From contig CM060975.1 in the NCBI GenBank assembly GCA_030765065.1, positions 199,300,507-199,364,506 on the forward strand: 64,000 nucleotides of DNA, written 5' to 3'. The position numbers and the translations under genes were made by a program. A model generated the notes under the pieces. The model was not told where the DNA came from and did no database searches. It saw only the letters and a list, made by a program, of their open reading frames with translations. Positions 42,388 through 53,486 of the stretch are shown in pieces (position 1 is the first letter of the stretch; each line of letters opens with the position of its first letter). The stretch is from Deroplatys truncata (lineage: Eukaryota; Arthropoda; Insecta; Mantodea; Mantidae).

Positions 42388-43146
42388 ATGGATAGTGAAA
42401 GCATAAGACTTAAAGAGTCTGTAGCCGAGCATACCAGGGCTGTAAAAGAAAAACTGAGAGCTCTAAAAGGTCTCAGGTTTGAGACTCAGCATATCATGTC
42501 CGAAGCTTTGAAGCCTGTAACCGCTCCCCTCAAGGATATTTTGGACAGTCAACGAGGGTTGGCTGTGGAGACAGTCAAAAATGAAGATGATGATTCTACA
42601 AGTATTTCTACTTTCCTTCAACACGTTCGCTCAAAAGACAAGGACCGCATTGATACATTGTACGGGGTGAGATATCAGGATGGAAGTTATATGCTTGGAA
42701 ATAAAGATATTCATTTTATAAATAATCAAATATTGATAGGTGATGAAACGTATGAGTCTACAGACGGTTTGACGGAGCTCATCTTTAAGCGAACGCCTCA
42801 GATTTCTGCATACACCAGTGAAGACTTGGAGACGTACGCTAAGATTATGAAAAGTACTTTTCTTCATAGATCTGGTTACACCAGACACGGTCGTTTGAAA
42901 TCTGGTAAATCGTATAAATACAAGAATATAATACGCCCCTTGCTCAATACACATTCAGGTCTAGGACTGACATGGAAGGAGCATAAGTCTGATAAGGAGG
43001 TTGACTACGTTTTTTGGAGAAACCCTAACACATTAGTGAATAGGCTGAGGTTACTTATTGCTTCGAGGGACGCTGGTAATAATAGTCACACTCAAGAGAT
43101 TGAGGGAATTATCAGGGAGTTGAAAGCATCTAAAGTTATAGCATGA
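42388..43146 (+). CDS. DUF8207-like Polinton protein
   Basis: The frame is open from 42334 (GTG), but the ATG at 42388 (MDSESIRLKESV) clears the previous gene and is preferred, giving 252 residues. An N-terminal helical part (residues 1-60) is followed by a domain with 'YGVRYQDGSYMLGNKDIHF' and a C-terminal block ending 'VDYVFWRNPNTLVNRLRLLI' and 'IEGIIRELKASKVI'. That end matches from memory the conserved C-terminus of proteins annotated as DUF8207 in arthropod Polintons. Function is unknown. Its stop overlaps the integrase start (ATGA at 43143-43146), implying tight coupling. Confidence 0.7.
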   Translation: MDSESIRLKESVAEHTRAVKEKLRALKGLRFETQHIMSEALKPVTAPLKDILDSQRGLAVETVKNEDDDSTSISTFLQHVRSKDKDRIDTLYGVRYQDGSYMLGNKDIHFINNQILIGDETYESTDGLTELIFKRTPQISAYTSEDLETYAKIMKSTFLHRSGYTRHGRLKSGKSYKYKNIIRPLLNTHSGLGLTWKEHKSDKEVDYVFWRNPNTLVNRLRLLIASRDAGNNSHTQEIEGIIRELKASKVIA

Positions 43147-44063
43147 CAGCCAAACAGAATATCGCCAGAGAGCTTCACGGGTCGGCGAGGAGGAACTATT
43201 TACGACGCAAAATTATCAGCAAAGGTATGAACGATTTAGTACAAATTGATTTGATTGAAATGATACCATATGCAAGAGTGAACAAAAATTTCAAATACAT
43301 TCTGATCGCGGTCAACTTTTACTCTAAAATGGCATATGCAAAACCCTTAAAGGATAAGAGCGGAGTTAATGTTGCAAAGGCAATGGAGGATATATTACAA
43401 GAAATGGATGTCCCTCCCCGGAATATTCAAAGTGACAACGGGAAAGAATTTTATAACAAATTCTTTAAACGGCTAATGTTTAAGTATAATATTAACCACT
43501 ACAGCACCTATACCAATGTGAAGGCTGCGGCTGTTGAACGTTTAATTCGAACCTTGAAGAATATGATGTACCGAGAGTTTTTAGTCCAAGGCTCATACAA
43601 GTGGCTAGATCTTTTACCTAGAATCCTTGTAAAGTACAATGATACTTTTCATTCAACTATCCGCATGAAACCTAATGAAGTGAAAAACAACGATCTTCTT
43701 CTGACTGTGTATAATTATAATCAAGAACGAAGAGAGAAGAAGGCTTCAAGGAAGTTTAGTGTTGGTGATTATGTCAGGATATCTAAACATAAAGGACATT
43801 TTGAAAAGGGTTATGAATCTAACTGGAGCGTTGAAATCTTCAAAGTATTTCGTGTGAACCGTACCAAGCCTACAACATACATACTAAAGGATAGGAATGG
43901 TGAAATCATAAAAGGTGGCTTTTATGGACATGAACTAAAAAAGACTAACTATCCTAACACATATTTAGTAGAAAAGGTTATACGTAAACGTGGAAACAAA
44001 GTTCTTGTAAAGTGGTATGGTTTTCCAGATACTCAATGGATTGATATAAAGGACATGGTGTAA
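43143..44063 (+). CDS. Retroviral-type integrase with C-terminal chromodomain
   Basis: 306 residues. The catalytic acidic residues are Asp36 (QIDLIEM), Asp98 (QSDNGKEF) and Glu132 (AAAVERLIRT). An SH3-like basic linker (RKFSVGDYVRISKHKGHF) follows, then a chromodomain at about residues 270-306 (YLVEKVIRKRGNKVLVKWYG, then DTQWI). The zinc-binding N-terminal domain is not evident. Polinton integrases insert the element with a 6-bp duplication, as seen here. It is last in the plus-strand block; AATAAA at 44077-44082 lies just after the stop. Confidence 0.93.
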   Translation: MTAKQNIARELHGSARRNYLRRKIISKGMNDLVQIDLIEMIPYARVNKNFKYILIAVNFYSKMAYAKPLKDKSGVNVAKAMEDILQEMDVPPRNIQSDNGKEFYNKFFKRLMFKYNINHYSTYTNVKAAAVERLIRTLKNMMYREFLVQGSYKWLDLLPRILVKYNDTFHSTIRMKPNEVKNNDLLLTVYNYNQERREKKASRKFSVGDYVRISKHKGHFEKGYESNWSVEIFKVFRVNRTKPTTYILKDRNGEIIKGGFYGHELKKTNYPNTYLVEKVIRKRGNKVLVKWYGFPDTQWIDIKDMV

Positions 44064-44237
44064 TATGTGAAGAATTAATAAAGACTAAAGTTTTATGATT
44101 GTAAAATCATGAGTATTTTTATTTTAAAAAAGCATTCATATTTTTCTTTCTTTTTTGAGGGAAAAGTGTTACACAAAAAACCTTCACACATTTGATATCT
44201 ATTTTACACAATATTTACATATTTACAAGTTTAGGCA
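44064..44237. terminator. Convergent 3' ends of integrase and polymerase genes
   Basis: 174-bp gap between two converging genes. A plus-strand AATAAA sits at 44077-44082 within 15 bp of the integrase stop. A minus-strand signal is less clear. Confidence 0.55.
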
Positions 44238-47200
44238 CTAGCAATCACCAGGTCTAAGGGAATAATGGCCCCACGCTAGAGTCTTATAACTTCCCTCCAT
44301 CAACTTCCTCTTATCGTCACCTCCCTTCAAAGCCAATTTATTTGTCTCAATTGTTGTAATTTTGTGGTGTTTACTCCGAAATGTTTTTTGTATCGAATAA
44401 ATTTTTAGGCTATGGTCTTTTAAACATTCAAAATAATGGCCGAAATCTATTTTATCCATGCCTGTCCTGGTGATGCCCTTAGCTTTCTTAATTGTCTGCC
44501 CTCCATATCTGTAGGCGTATAGCTTCGCTCTAATACCGACATACTCCTCCATAATCAAGCCACCCAATTCGTCCTTGAACAACCCAATCTTTTTCCTATT
44601 GGCTTGCTTAATGCCATATACATTATCCTTTTCGAAGTTTGAAGTGTCGAAATATTGAGGATTCTCCCTGATGAACTCATAGATATCAGAACTCGTTTCA
44701 AAAATAAACGAGTCTGTATCCATGTAGTTCAGCAGCAAGTCTTTTAAATTCGGTTTCATGATATTGTAAAAGAAGTCATACATGATAAATTTTGAAATGT
44801 CCAAAATTGCGTGTCCTATGTAAATTGGTTTGTTCATATGTACTTCGTCTCTGCCCAGTTCGATCCCAACAAGATTTTCCTCAAAAATTATGGTGCGTAG
44901 GTAAGTGTTGCGTGCTATTAACTTCTTTGCCTGTTCCCATGTTCCAACTATTTTGAAATCCGTGTACTTTCTAACATTCTCTATAAATTTTCCATATACG
45001 GCGTTATTCATCTTTTTCCACAGGTTTTGGCCGAATTTTGACTTTTCTTGTGCTCTCTTCTCGGTGTTGACGTCGATATATGTCTTCAACCAGTTAGACT
45101 GGTCGTAGGACACCACTCTGTGAATATGTCTCACAGTTAGACCTTGCTCGATACACTGCTGCATCACCCTGTAGTGCAAGACATATTTGCTTTTCTGTTC
45201 TAATGTTGCAAGCAGTTTCTTGTATTGGCCGTTCGGTGGTATTGCGCTCTGTGGGCAGAAAGGAAGTTCGTTATGGGCGTCGTGGATATGGTCGGGGTAT
45301 TCGATATCAACCTCTAGCACGTATCCAGTCTCTGAATCTTCTTTGACTTCTGCGAAGTTTATGCCTTCAATTTCTTCTCTCGTGAGCCATTTCAGATTTT
45401 TGTATGGTAGGGCAGACACCATAGAAGCTCCATATAAGTTGTTTATGTCCCAATAGGACAGGTGTTTTAACAGGAGCATGCTGGTCAAAGTTGGACATGT
45501 ATCTGTGGTTAGCTTTGGTGTAGCCCTTCACCACTGTGCACAGTCCGCCTCTAATTCCCGACTCGAAAAATTCCAGCATGCTCTTGTCGGATATTAAGGA
45601 AAGTTTCGCCTTTGTTATCTTCAACATAGCGTCAAAGGCGAGTCCTGGTAATGTATAAAACCATGCTGGGTCAAGTTTATACATTCCCAGGATGAGATCT
45701 CGAAACTTTTCGAAAATATCCGCCAAGAGCAGTATATCTGTTTTCAGGTATAGATCGCTGTATTCTCCGAGATTCCGGATATTAAAGACCTCCCAGACTT
45801 TTACAGCATGCCTGTATTCCTCTTCGGTAATGTGGCTGTCAGTGAGAGTACTGTAGAAGGCCTCCTTCGGTGGTAGAGAAGTTTCTTCGAGAACGTCAAG
45901 GCTTGAAACATAATCATATGGGAATATTCCCTTGCTCTTTGCCAGGTTAAAATGCTCCTCAACAGGATATTCTGCCCTTGTTATTTTAAAATCACTCTCC
46001 TCCAGCATGTCAGCCAGGCTGGACAGCTTGTCGTCAAGAAACTTAAAGCTGTCCAGAAACCTGAAGCTGATGTTCCTGTACCGTTTGCTAAACGCTATAT
46101 ACCTCTCACCACTTTGAGCGATGCACGATACGGGCTTATTATCATATGCCAGGCGTCTTATCAGGAAGTGACTGTCATAATTAGATAGACAATGAAAAAA
46201 GATCGGTATGAAATCAGGGACCTTTCTATTCAAATTGCATCTATTATGAGCAGCACCCAGATATTCCCCTGTCACATGATCGTGATCCCTCACGCGCAAA
46301 TCGTCCACAGTGAAAGCAGCAAGGCATATATGACACTCAGAGGCATTGTCAAAATTCTGTTGCTCTTCAAGGGCTAAATCCATAGGTTTAGGATTGGAAT
46401 ACACGTCGATGACGTCATCAGCAATTGATTTCAATTGTTTGATAAAGTCATCGACGGCATTCGGGCCTCTAAAGAGAAAGAATTTTGACATTGACTCGTC
46501 ATGCCTACATATCACCTTCAAGGCAATAGACATTGCTTCATGCTCTTGAACGGCTCGGGTCCAGCTCGAACTGCTTGAGGGCTCGCATGAGTGAACCTTC
46601 GCCAGAACAGATTCAATGTCTGCGTATATAACAAATGGTACAGGAACGCTCTTGGAGAATGCTTTAAATTCAAGGTATTCATCCTGTTGAGGCATTTTAA
46701 GCAGTTGGCATTTTCCACATCTTAATCGGTGCGTTTCCAAGGTCTTTTCATTGGTGCATCTCTTGAGGCAGGCCTCACATGTCCATATTCTATGATGATA
46801 TTTAGTAACTTGACTGCTTACAAGTCTGGACAAGTCTTTAATGAGGCAGTAGTGGGACTTTTCCCCCTGCTCAATATATAACAGATTGGTATGGTGCTGC
46901 TTCTTTTCAGCTGTTTGGTATAGGGGAATAATGTTCTCATTCTCCTCCTCTATACCAAACACTGAAATGGATACTCCATTGTTCTGCTTTTCAAAACATT
47001 CAATTTGATGGAGAGGTACCGGAAATTCGATACCCTCATAATTGAATGTCTCGAAAAGCAGTTCCTGGGGGTATTTTGTAGTTCTCTGGCCATCGCGTTT
47101 AACAGGGTATTTAGAGGCTAGCATACACCATGCGAAGCAGAAGTTGTCTTCATTCTTTATGTTTATAACAGCGTACTTATTCCTGATTTTCAGTGGCAAT

Positions 47201-47712
47201 TCGATGTATGAACCTGCGTGTAAAGGGTCGTAGTGTGTAAAGCCCATCACCAGGCTGAGTATCTTTGACAAGGACTTCGATGATGCTCCCCCCTCAAATT
47301 TAGAAATGTTTTCCAAAATATCCCCCGCAATTGAAGAGAAGATCTGATTGAGATCGCTTGACGGAAGAATCAATACAGGCTTAGAATTAAAGCCGGTGGA
47401 AAGACTCTTCTCTTCATCAGGTTTGCGGATTAAATATTCAAGTTCCAGGGAACAATGCATCTTTAATCCGCAAACGCTTCTCTGCAAGACGCTTTCCACT
47501 TCTTTAATAATAAGCTCTTTGCACTCATCTAAAAAGACTCTAGGGTCCAGTATTTCTAATGTATTTACTATTCTACTATTAAAAATACGTCCCTTGAATG
47601 CCGATTGGATGGTATTGCATTCCAGCCCCTGGCAATTACTAGCACTAACCTTGGCCTTTTTAATTGTAAGCTGCTCGCTCCCGTCCGATGCCGGCCCTCT
47701 CTTTCCATTCAA
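44238..47712 (-). pseudogene. Protein-primed family B DNA polymerase, broken
   Basis: Recognisable over nearly the whole family length. In order: exonuclease motif I (YADIES), a zinc-ribbon/HNH-like Cys-His block (CHICLAAF..RDHDHVTGEY), Exo II (HCLSNYDSHFLIRRL), Exo III (YSDLYLKTDILLLAD), polymerase motif A (DINNLYGASM), motif B (KMNNAVYGKF) and motif C (YMDTDSF). The enzyme copies the Polinton from a terminal protein primer. The gene looks broken, with about one break; it is otherwise well preserved. The small-exon array lies directly upstream on the same strand, and the family is known to use introns in some hosts, so the true 5' end is uncertain. Confidence 0.92.
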
Positions 47713-47759
47713 AGTTGTCGCATTACTGGATGATGATGAGGAGGAGTTGACGGTGCAGC

Positions 47760-47974
47760 GGCTTCATTGTTTGCACCTGAGGAGGTCGATGGTGCAGCGG
47801 TTTCATCGTCTGCGTCTGAGGAGATCGAAGGCGCAGACGGTACAACTTCCTCCAGAATGTTGAATGATGAGGAGGCGGATGGTGCAGCGGACGAGTTTTC
47901 ACCAATCTCTGGTGATGTCGACTCCTGTGTTGCTAGATCCATAGGCTGGCTTCCAAGGTCGCCCAGATCATTTC
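47760..47974 (-). CDS. Array exon 7, Ser/Ala/Pro-rich low-complexity part
   Basis: Acceptor 'attattccag' precedes 47974. The exon continues in phase 1 as GNDLGDLGSQPMDLATQEST, then imperfect repeats such as 'DDETAAPSTSSGANNEAAAP'. It approaches the polymerase gene; how the two connect is not resolved. The lower boundary is approximate. Confidence 0.5.
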
Positions 47975-50071
47975 CTGGAATAATAATAATATTAATAATA
48001 ATAACAATAATAATATAGAATGTGTAAAAGAAGTTCATAAAATGTGGAAAAAAATTCTTACCATTCAGTGGTTGCTGTATGTATGGGGCAGGGCCCCTCC
48101 ACTGCTGATTTGATGCAGGGAATGTGTGTGGTGCAGATGGCGCGCAATGAACAATACCGCCTCCGAAATAAAGCCCATTTCCTGAAAATAATAATATTAA
48201 TAATAATAATATAGAATGTGTAAAAGAACTTCGTAAAATGATGATAAATTCTTACCGGTCAGTGGTTGCTGCATGTATGGGGCAGGGACCCAACCATGCT
48301 GATTTGGTGCCAGGTAGGTCTGGAAGCCTGGAGGTGGCGGTGCAGCGGTAGCGAAGCCTACTGGTGCAACGGTCGCGAAGCCTGGAGGTACCGGTGCAGC
48401 GCTCGCATGTTGACCGATGCAGCCTCCGAAATAAAGTCCGCTTCCTGTAAATAATAGTAACAATATTAATAATAATATATAATGTGTAAAAGAAGTTCGT
48501 AAAATGCTGATAAATTCTTACCATTCGATGCTTGCTGCATGTATGGGGCAGGGACCCAACCATGCTGATTTGGAGCCAGGTAGGTCTGGAAGCCTGGAGG
48601 CGGCGGTGCAGCGGTCGCGAAGCCTACTGGTGCAACGGTCGCGAAGCCTGGAGGTACCGGTGCAGCGGTCGCCTGTTGAGCGATACCGCCTCCGAAATAA
48701 AGTCCATTTCCTGGAAAAAATAAATAATAATAATAGTATAGCATGTTTAAGTACAGAGTTCTAAAGAATCTACACTCTATACGTGAAAAAAATACATGTT
48801 TTAAACACCCGTGTGAAAAATACATAGCATTCTGGGAGATCGGTAGAGTTATGTGACTGCATATGGGTGAGAAACTCCCCTTAAATATATCCTTTTCTCC
48901 TTATACAATCCAGAACTCTATGCTGTCGGAGGCATGCTTTTGTGTGCCAGAATCGACATTGTATGTCTACTATCATGTAATTTTTTTTTAGTTACAAATG
49001 CTCGAATACCAGTCTGTAAATTCTTACCGTACGATTGTTGCTGTATGTACGGGCCAGAGCCAGCTCCATAATGATTTGGAACCAGGAAGGTTTGGAAGCC
49101 TGGCGGTGCCTGTGCACCGGTCGATGGATGGTCGATACCAAAATAAAGTCCATTTCCTGAAATAATAATATAGGATGTGTAAAAGAAGTTAATATGAATT
49201 GTTACATTACTTTTTAAAACACTGAAGAATGCTTACCATTCGACTGTTCGGATGCCTGAATCATTACGGCATTTGATGAGCGATCCTGCAGCCGGCGTTG
49301 GGTATCCTGCTGGAGCTGGATGTATGCTTCAGACATGTTAGCAGAACTGATTGCTGAAAACGCAATTAATTTACGCGTTAGATTTTTATTTATTAAAGAA
49401 ACGATATATTATTAAGTTAATTTACTTTACTGCGAATACCTTATACAGGGAAAATGTCGATGTATTTTAAACACCTGAGAAATTTCTATTACAGATATAA
49501 ATCACGTGTATTTCTCGACACAATCATGGAAAATATCTCTTTAACATGATGGAAACAGGCTGAAAGTTTTTACTAAATAAATGCGAGAGAGGAATGAAAC
49601 ATTCACAGTGAATGTTCGACCAGTGCATGCAAGCATGAAGTCTTCGGATCGATTACCGTCGGTTACCCCGGAAGAAATTTTTATACAGATCATTTTTTAT
49701 TCGAATCGCAGGGTTTTCAAGTAATTGTATTTCTCTAGAAAGGAATATAATTCACCCGGTGAAAACACGTATTTAAATATCCGGAATAATAATTACTCAA
49801 CAATGTGAATACTTAACTAAACTGATCACATTTTTTTTGAGAATTCGCGCAGTTAGCTATTAAATGCAGAATAAGCTTGCCTAAAATGAATACTTAACTA
49901 TTCACATTTCAGAAAATTCACTTGTCTAGCTATTAACTTTTTAGAATGCTCAGCTATTCGCATATAAATGCCATGCATTAAAAACAAGAACGCGAATATA
50001 AGTTAAATGTAGAGAGAAATAATTTAACTTTTAAAAGTAAATGAAGTGTTTTGTTACAACTTACCAGACAT
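47974..50071 (-). CDS. Spliced Polinton gene built from duplicated phase-1 exons
   Basis: On the minus strand, seven exons with consensus sites: 50065-50071 (ATG TCT G), 49237-49353, 49028-49156, 48522-48710, 48256-48444, 48062-48181 and one starting at 47974. Every intron is phase 1, donors read gtaag and acceptors follow T- or ATT-rich tracts. Exons 3 to 6 open with G(N/S)GLYFGG and close with a Gln-rich MQQ/IQQ end; inside are repeated PPGF and AAP words. Exons 4 and 5 are 189 bp each and near-identical. The product would be Pro/Ala/Gly-rich and probably unstructured or fibrous. No known family is recognised. It may be the 5' region of the polymerase gene or a gene of its own. Confidence 0.65.
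48256..48444 (-). repeat. Array exon 5
   Basis: 63 codons, GSGLYFGGCIGQHASAAPVP to VPAPYMQQ; differs from exon 4 at few positions. With its intron it forms a unit of about 266 bp. Confidence 0.8.
48522..48710 (-). repeat. Array exon 4
   Basis: 63 codons, GNGLYFGGGIAQQATAAPVP to VPAPYMQQ. The intron that follows shares 'tgtgtaaaagaagttcgtaa' in complement with the neighbouring introns, so the unit of duplication includes intron sequence. Confidence 0.8.
49358..50060 (-). other. Long first intron of the array gene, nothing else recognised
   Basis: AT-rich. Lies between the tiny first coding exon and exon 2; no other frame or repeat seen. Confidence 0.5.
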
Positions 50072-50171
50072 GATGTTCGTTGAACTTTCACTTTGAATGA
50101 GAAAAGTTTGCAGAGACCTTAACTCGTTGATTTCAGCGGAGAAACTGTGAAAATCATTGGAGAAGATGCTG

Positions 50172-50181
50172 CTTTTATATA
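50172..50181 (-). promoter_or_regulatory. TATA box of the array gene
   Basis: TATATAAAAG on the minus strand, about 100 bases upstream of the ATG at 50071; an mRNA start near 50145 would give a short 5' leader. Confidence 0.6.
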
Positions 50182-50239
50182 ATTCCCCCACTAAAGCTGA
50201 AGTGGTGAGAGATTGTAGAGCACTTAGGAAAACAATTAC

Positions 50240-50530
50240 TGGCATTGTTCGCTAATGAGGTGAAAGCGTCTAAAGATGTTAGCTAATAGAGGTCACCGTT
50301 ACCATCAGACAGAAGTAGGTTACGGGTTTTTTCATTACATGCCGGGCTCTTGTTCGCTAATGGAGTGAAAGCCTCTAACGGGTCAGCTAATGTGTGTCAC
50401 CGTTACCTCCAGACGGAAGTATGTCGTTGATCGCTAATGTATGTAAACAGATCCGGAATGTAAACTTAAAAGCCTATTAATGTGTTGAAAGCGTCTAACA
50501 TGTTCAGCTAATGGACAAGCGATTTCCCCA
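50240..50530 (-). repeat. Right subterminal repeats
   Basis: Three diverged copies, spaced 104-126 bp, of 'gctaatg-agtgaaagcgtc' followed by 'taa--g-tcagctaatg', at about 50250, 50355 and 50477; two are followed by 'gtcaccgttacc'. The outermost copy is inside the terminal inverted repeat. Confidence 0.7.
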
Positions 50531-50975
50531 GATACAAGAAGGCTGCAGTGTTTCATTACATGACAGACTGTTACCGTGAGCAGACTACTTATACTCAAGC
50601 TCCAGTCAACAATTCATTAATCAAAAAACTTAATTGCTCGAGGATGCAATCTGCAGACCTTAGTAATCATAAAAAAAATGTTTGACGAACATTACCTAAT
50701 TAATTTGCCGAGGGGCGGCAGGACTCGAGAAAACAATTCCATCAAGTCATGACGCCACAGTAGAACGCATGGGGGAGGGGGTAGAACCTGTTAGCACAGA
50801 TACTGCCGGCATTAGGTGAGCACACAAAGCGAGAGGGGGCGGAGCTAGCGCCACGCGACCGGGCGGCAAATAGTAGCGCACAAAGGGAGGGGGCGGGGCT
50901 AGCGGCATAGATCAAAGAAGCTTATCAGTTTTTCGGCATCTCTCTCTGCGCTCAAACCGGTATTCTTATTCTACT
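50396..50975 (-). repeat. Polinton terminal inverted repeat, right
   Basis: About 580 bp, inverted match of 34315-34892. Confidence 0.93.
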
Positions 50976-50981
50976 GGGGAA
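50976..50981 (+). repeat. Polinton target-site duplication, right
   Basis: GGGGAA, identical to 34309-34314. Confidence 0.95.
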
Positions 50982-51882
50982 GTATTGTATTCCACCCAAA
51001 AATTCGATACCGAGATTTCACCGAAAATATATGTTTAGAGACCCCCTGAATCCAAAAAAAGCATTTTTGAAACATGTCCGTGTGTGTGTGTGTCTGTGAA
51101 CAGCATAACTCAGAAACGAACAGTCGGATAAACACCAAACTTGGTATTTAGATTTAGTATCTTCCATAGATGTGACACGAAGGTTTTCAAGAAAATCCCC
51201 TCACCCCAGATTACCCTTTACATGGAAGATTTTTCGAAAATTTCAATTTTCTCAAAAATGGCTCTAACGTTCTTGATTAAAATATCATATGTTTAAGATA
51301 TTTTCATGACAAATAAAATGTATATCTTGAATTTTCTGGGAATGTCTCCAAAAGTATTCTTCGTTGTGAACGACTTTTGCATAACTGGTAAACCATAAGA
51401 GATAGACAAAATTTTAATACACCAAAAATATAGATCGCGTTAAAATACACAATTTATGTCAAATACATTTTTTGTTTTTGGGTGAACAATTTTCGATATA
51501 TTGCTTGTTATTCCCTTAAATGTTTCAATAATTTTCTCAAATGGGAATTCGTTATTCATTTTTTTGTCTTGTATATGCAAAGAGTATTAATCTGAGGCAA
51601 ATGGAATGGTGCTGCACGTAGCAACCAGCTATTAAGAGATATATCTATGCTTAAAGGTTATTGTACTTCTATATTGCCCTTGCAAATACAAACCAAGGGG
51701 AACATAGTAGGCCTTAAGCGAGAGTCAAATATTTTAAAATGTAATTCTCTTTGCATGTCAAAGGATCGTTTCTGCAAATGCTTATCTCGATTAATATGAA
51801 ATAAATGGAGAATAAGAGTTTGCAAAAATAGTTTGTACAAGAGTAGAGAAAGTCATTTGAGTGCAACGCATCATATTTTTTT

Positions 51883-53486
51883 CTTCATTCTTTCTACTTA
51901 CCAAAGTGGTTAAGTCGGGTTTCGGTGAAGCGCAGTTCGGTTAAGCGGGTTTTTTTTCTGTACTTTCAATCACAAAATTAGTAACTGAATAAAATAGTTT
52001 TCTTTACTACCTCGTCACGGGATTGCAGCTAGTGGTAATTGGTCCATGACCAAACTTTCCCTCTCAGCATTCCAATGCCTTCTTCAGGCTGCAATCCCAT
52101 GGAGAGGTAGCAAATAACGAACGCCAAGAAAGTTCAAAACATTTCCCTTCTTTATATTCACCTTATTCTGCCTGGATAAAGTCAATCATTAGAACTGACT
52201 ACTTATATTGTTTCTCGGTCATAAATGGTGAAAAACTTGTCCATTCTGTGGTTGTGAGAAAATAATCTCTTAAGAAACAATGTACTATTCCTCTAAACAA
52301 GTGCAAAAATTATGGACGTCTCTTTTTTGTCGAAAATTAATTTATATGCACGCAAAGCATAACTTTAGGCCCACATAATCTACGGTTATCAAGCACGAAT
52401 TCTGATAGCCACTGTGTAATGGTTGGAGATTTATACTAAACTTTTAATTGCTTCTGCTGAAAACGTAATTTATAATGATAACCATTGGTTTTGCAGTTGA
52501 TTCTTTACTTATGCTCAGAGGTGGGCATTTTTCGGTTCCTTACCCTCTTTCTGAAAAATCGAAATATCTCGAATAGCGTGAGAAACTTTAGTCCGTCGAT
52601 TGTCAGTGCCCAGTACCGGACAGTGCTGCAATTTTGTCTATAATTTCGTTTTAGTTCAATGAAGTGACAGGACATCCTAAAAGGAAGAGCTTGGTTGTAA
52701 ACGCATCTGTTAACTAATTCACAGCTCTACTAATTCACTAAATGAATTTTAAGCGAAAGGCGTTATGTTTATGTTTAATTATTCAAATTATTCCAGGATT
52801 ATTTTTAGCTATACATTATTTAGCTCACATTGATTTAACCTTAAACCCTGAAACTAACTCTGATTATTAGGGTGGTGTTTTTTTAGCAATTTTAAATCAG
52901 AAATTCAGGATTTTGATTTGTACATTTACCAATTTGTATCGTTTATATATTTGCAATTTAACATTTTATAGCATTTTTTAAGGAAAACATATAATTGATA
53001 AACATGTAATGTATTTTTACATATCTAATATTCATATAAAATCAACTTTATAAGGATGCATGTGAATTAAAAATGCATAAAGTAAATTGCGCATATTTTT
53101 AAAGTTACTTAAAGCAACACAAAGAAAAATAGAATTGATACAGGCTAAAAGCATAACATGGAAAAATGAGAAATCCCGACGCAAAATAATATAAACACAA
53201 TACCTACACAAAAATTTACTAAATTATGCAAGTTCATAAACTACTGTTTTTCTTAAGCAAAATCTGGATATTTGAGTTGAGCAGTCAATAGCACTTGCAG
53301 ACAGTCTATATCTTTACTTTCCTGCATAAATGGAACAAACTGGAAATACATCAATATACTTTAAAATGGTTTTATTTAAATCTCCATATCTACTGACAAT
53401 TCTCGGCCAACGGAGACAGGATTAAAAAGTTTACTAATCACTTGGCACAGTAATTTTTTTTTTTTTTTTTTTGCATTTTCCTTCAC
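51883..53486. other. no gene; one imperfect hairpin at 52009-52110
   Basis: AT-rich. 'ctacctcgtcacgggattgc' at about 52011 is matched in inverse by 'gcaatcccatggagaggtag' at about 52083-52105. Nothing else recognised apart from a T-run at 53455-53472. Confidence 0.45.

Larger units (their letters stand above)
34315..50975. mobile_element. Polinton/Maverick element, near-complete
   Basis: 16,661 bp between 6-bp duplications, with long terminal inverted repeats starting AGT. All hallmark genes are recognisable: DNA polymerase B, chromodomain integrase, packaging ATPase, adenain-like protease, double jelly-roll capsid protein and penton-like minor capsid protein. Also present are a PLA2-domain protein, a fibre-like protein, a DUF8207-like protein and two spliced genes at the flanks. 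Polintons are self-synthesising transposons related to adintoviruses. The ends are almost identical, so the insertion looks young. It appears nearly whole, with about two or three breaks. Confidence 0.95.
34283..51882 (-). repeat. Family A repeat, reversed, split by the Polinton
   Basis: The first 32 bp ('tctctactacgtatagtaag' to the GGGGAA site) lie left of the Polinton, and the rest (50976-51882, '..gggaagtattgtattccacc' to 'gagagaaagtcatttgag'-like end) lies right of it. Removing the insert and one GGGGAA restores the normal order of the family tail. Confidence 0.9.

Noticed and set aside
47709-48038. Plus-strand frames over the exon array (for example 47348-47863 and 48266-48764)
   Set aside because: They are mirror frames of the repetitive minus-strand exons and lack starts, splice signals or similarity.
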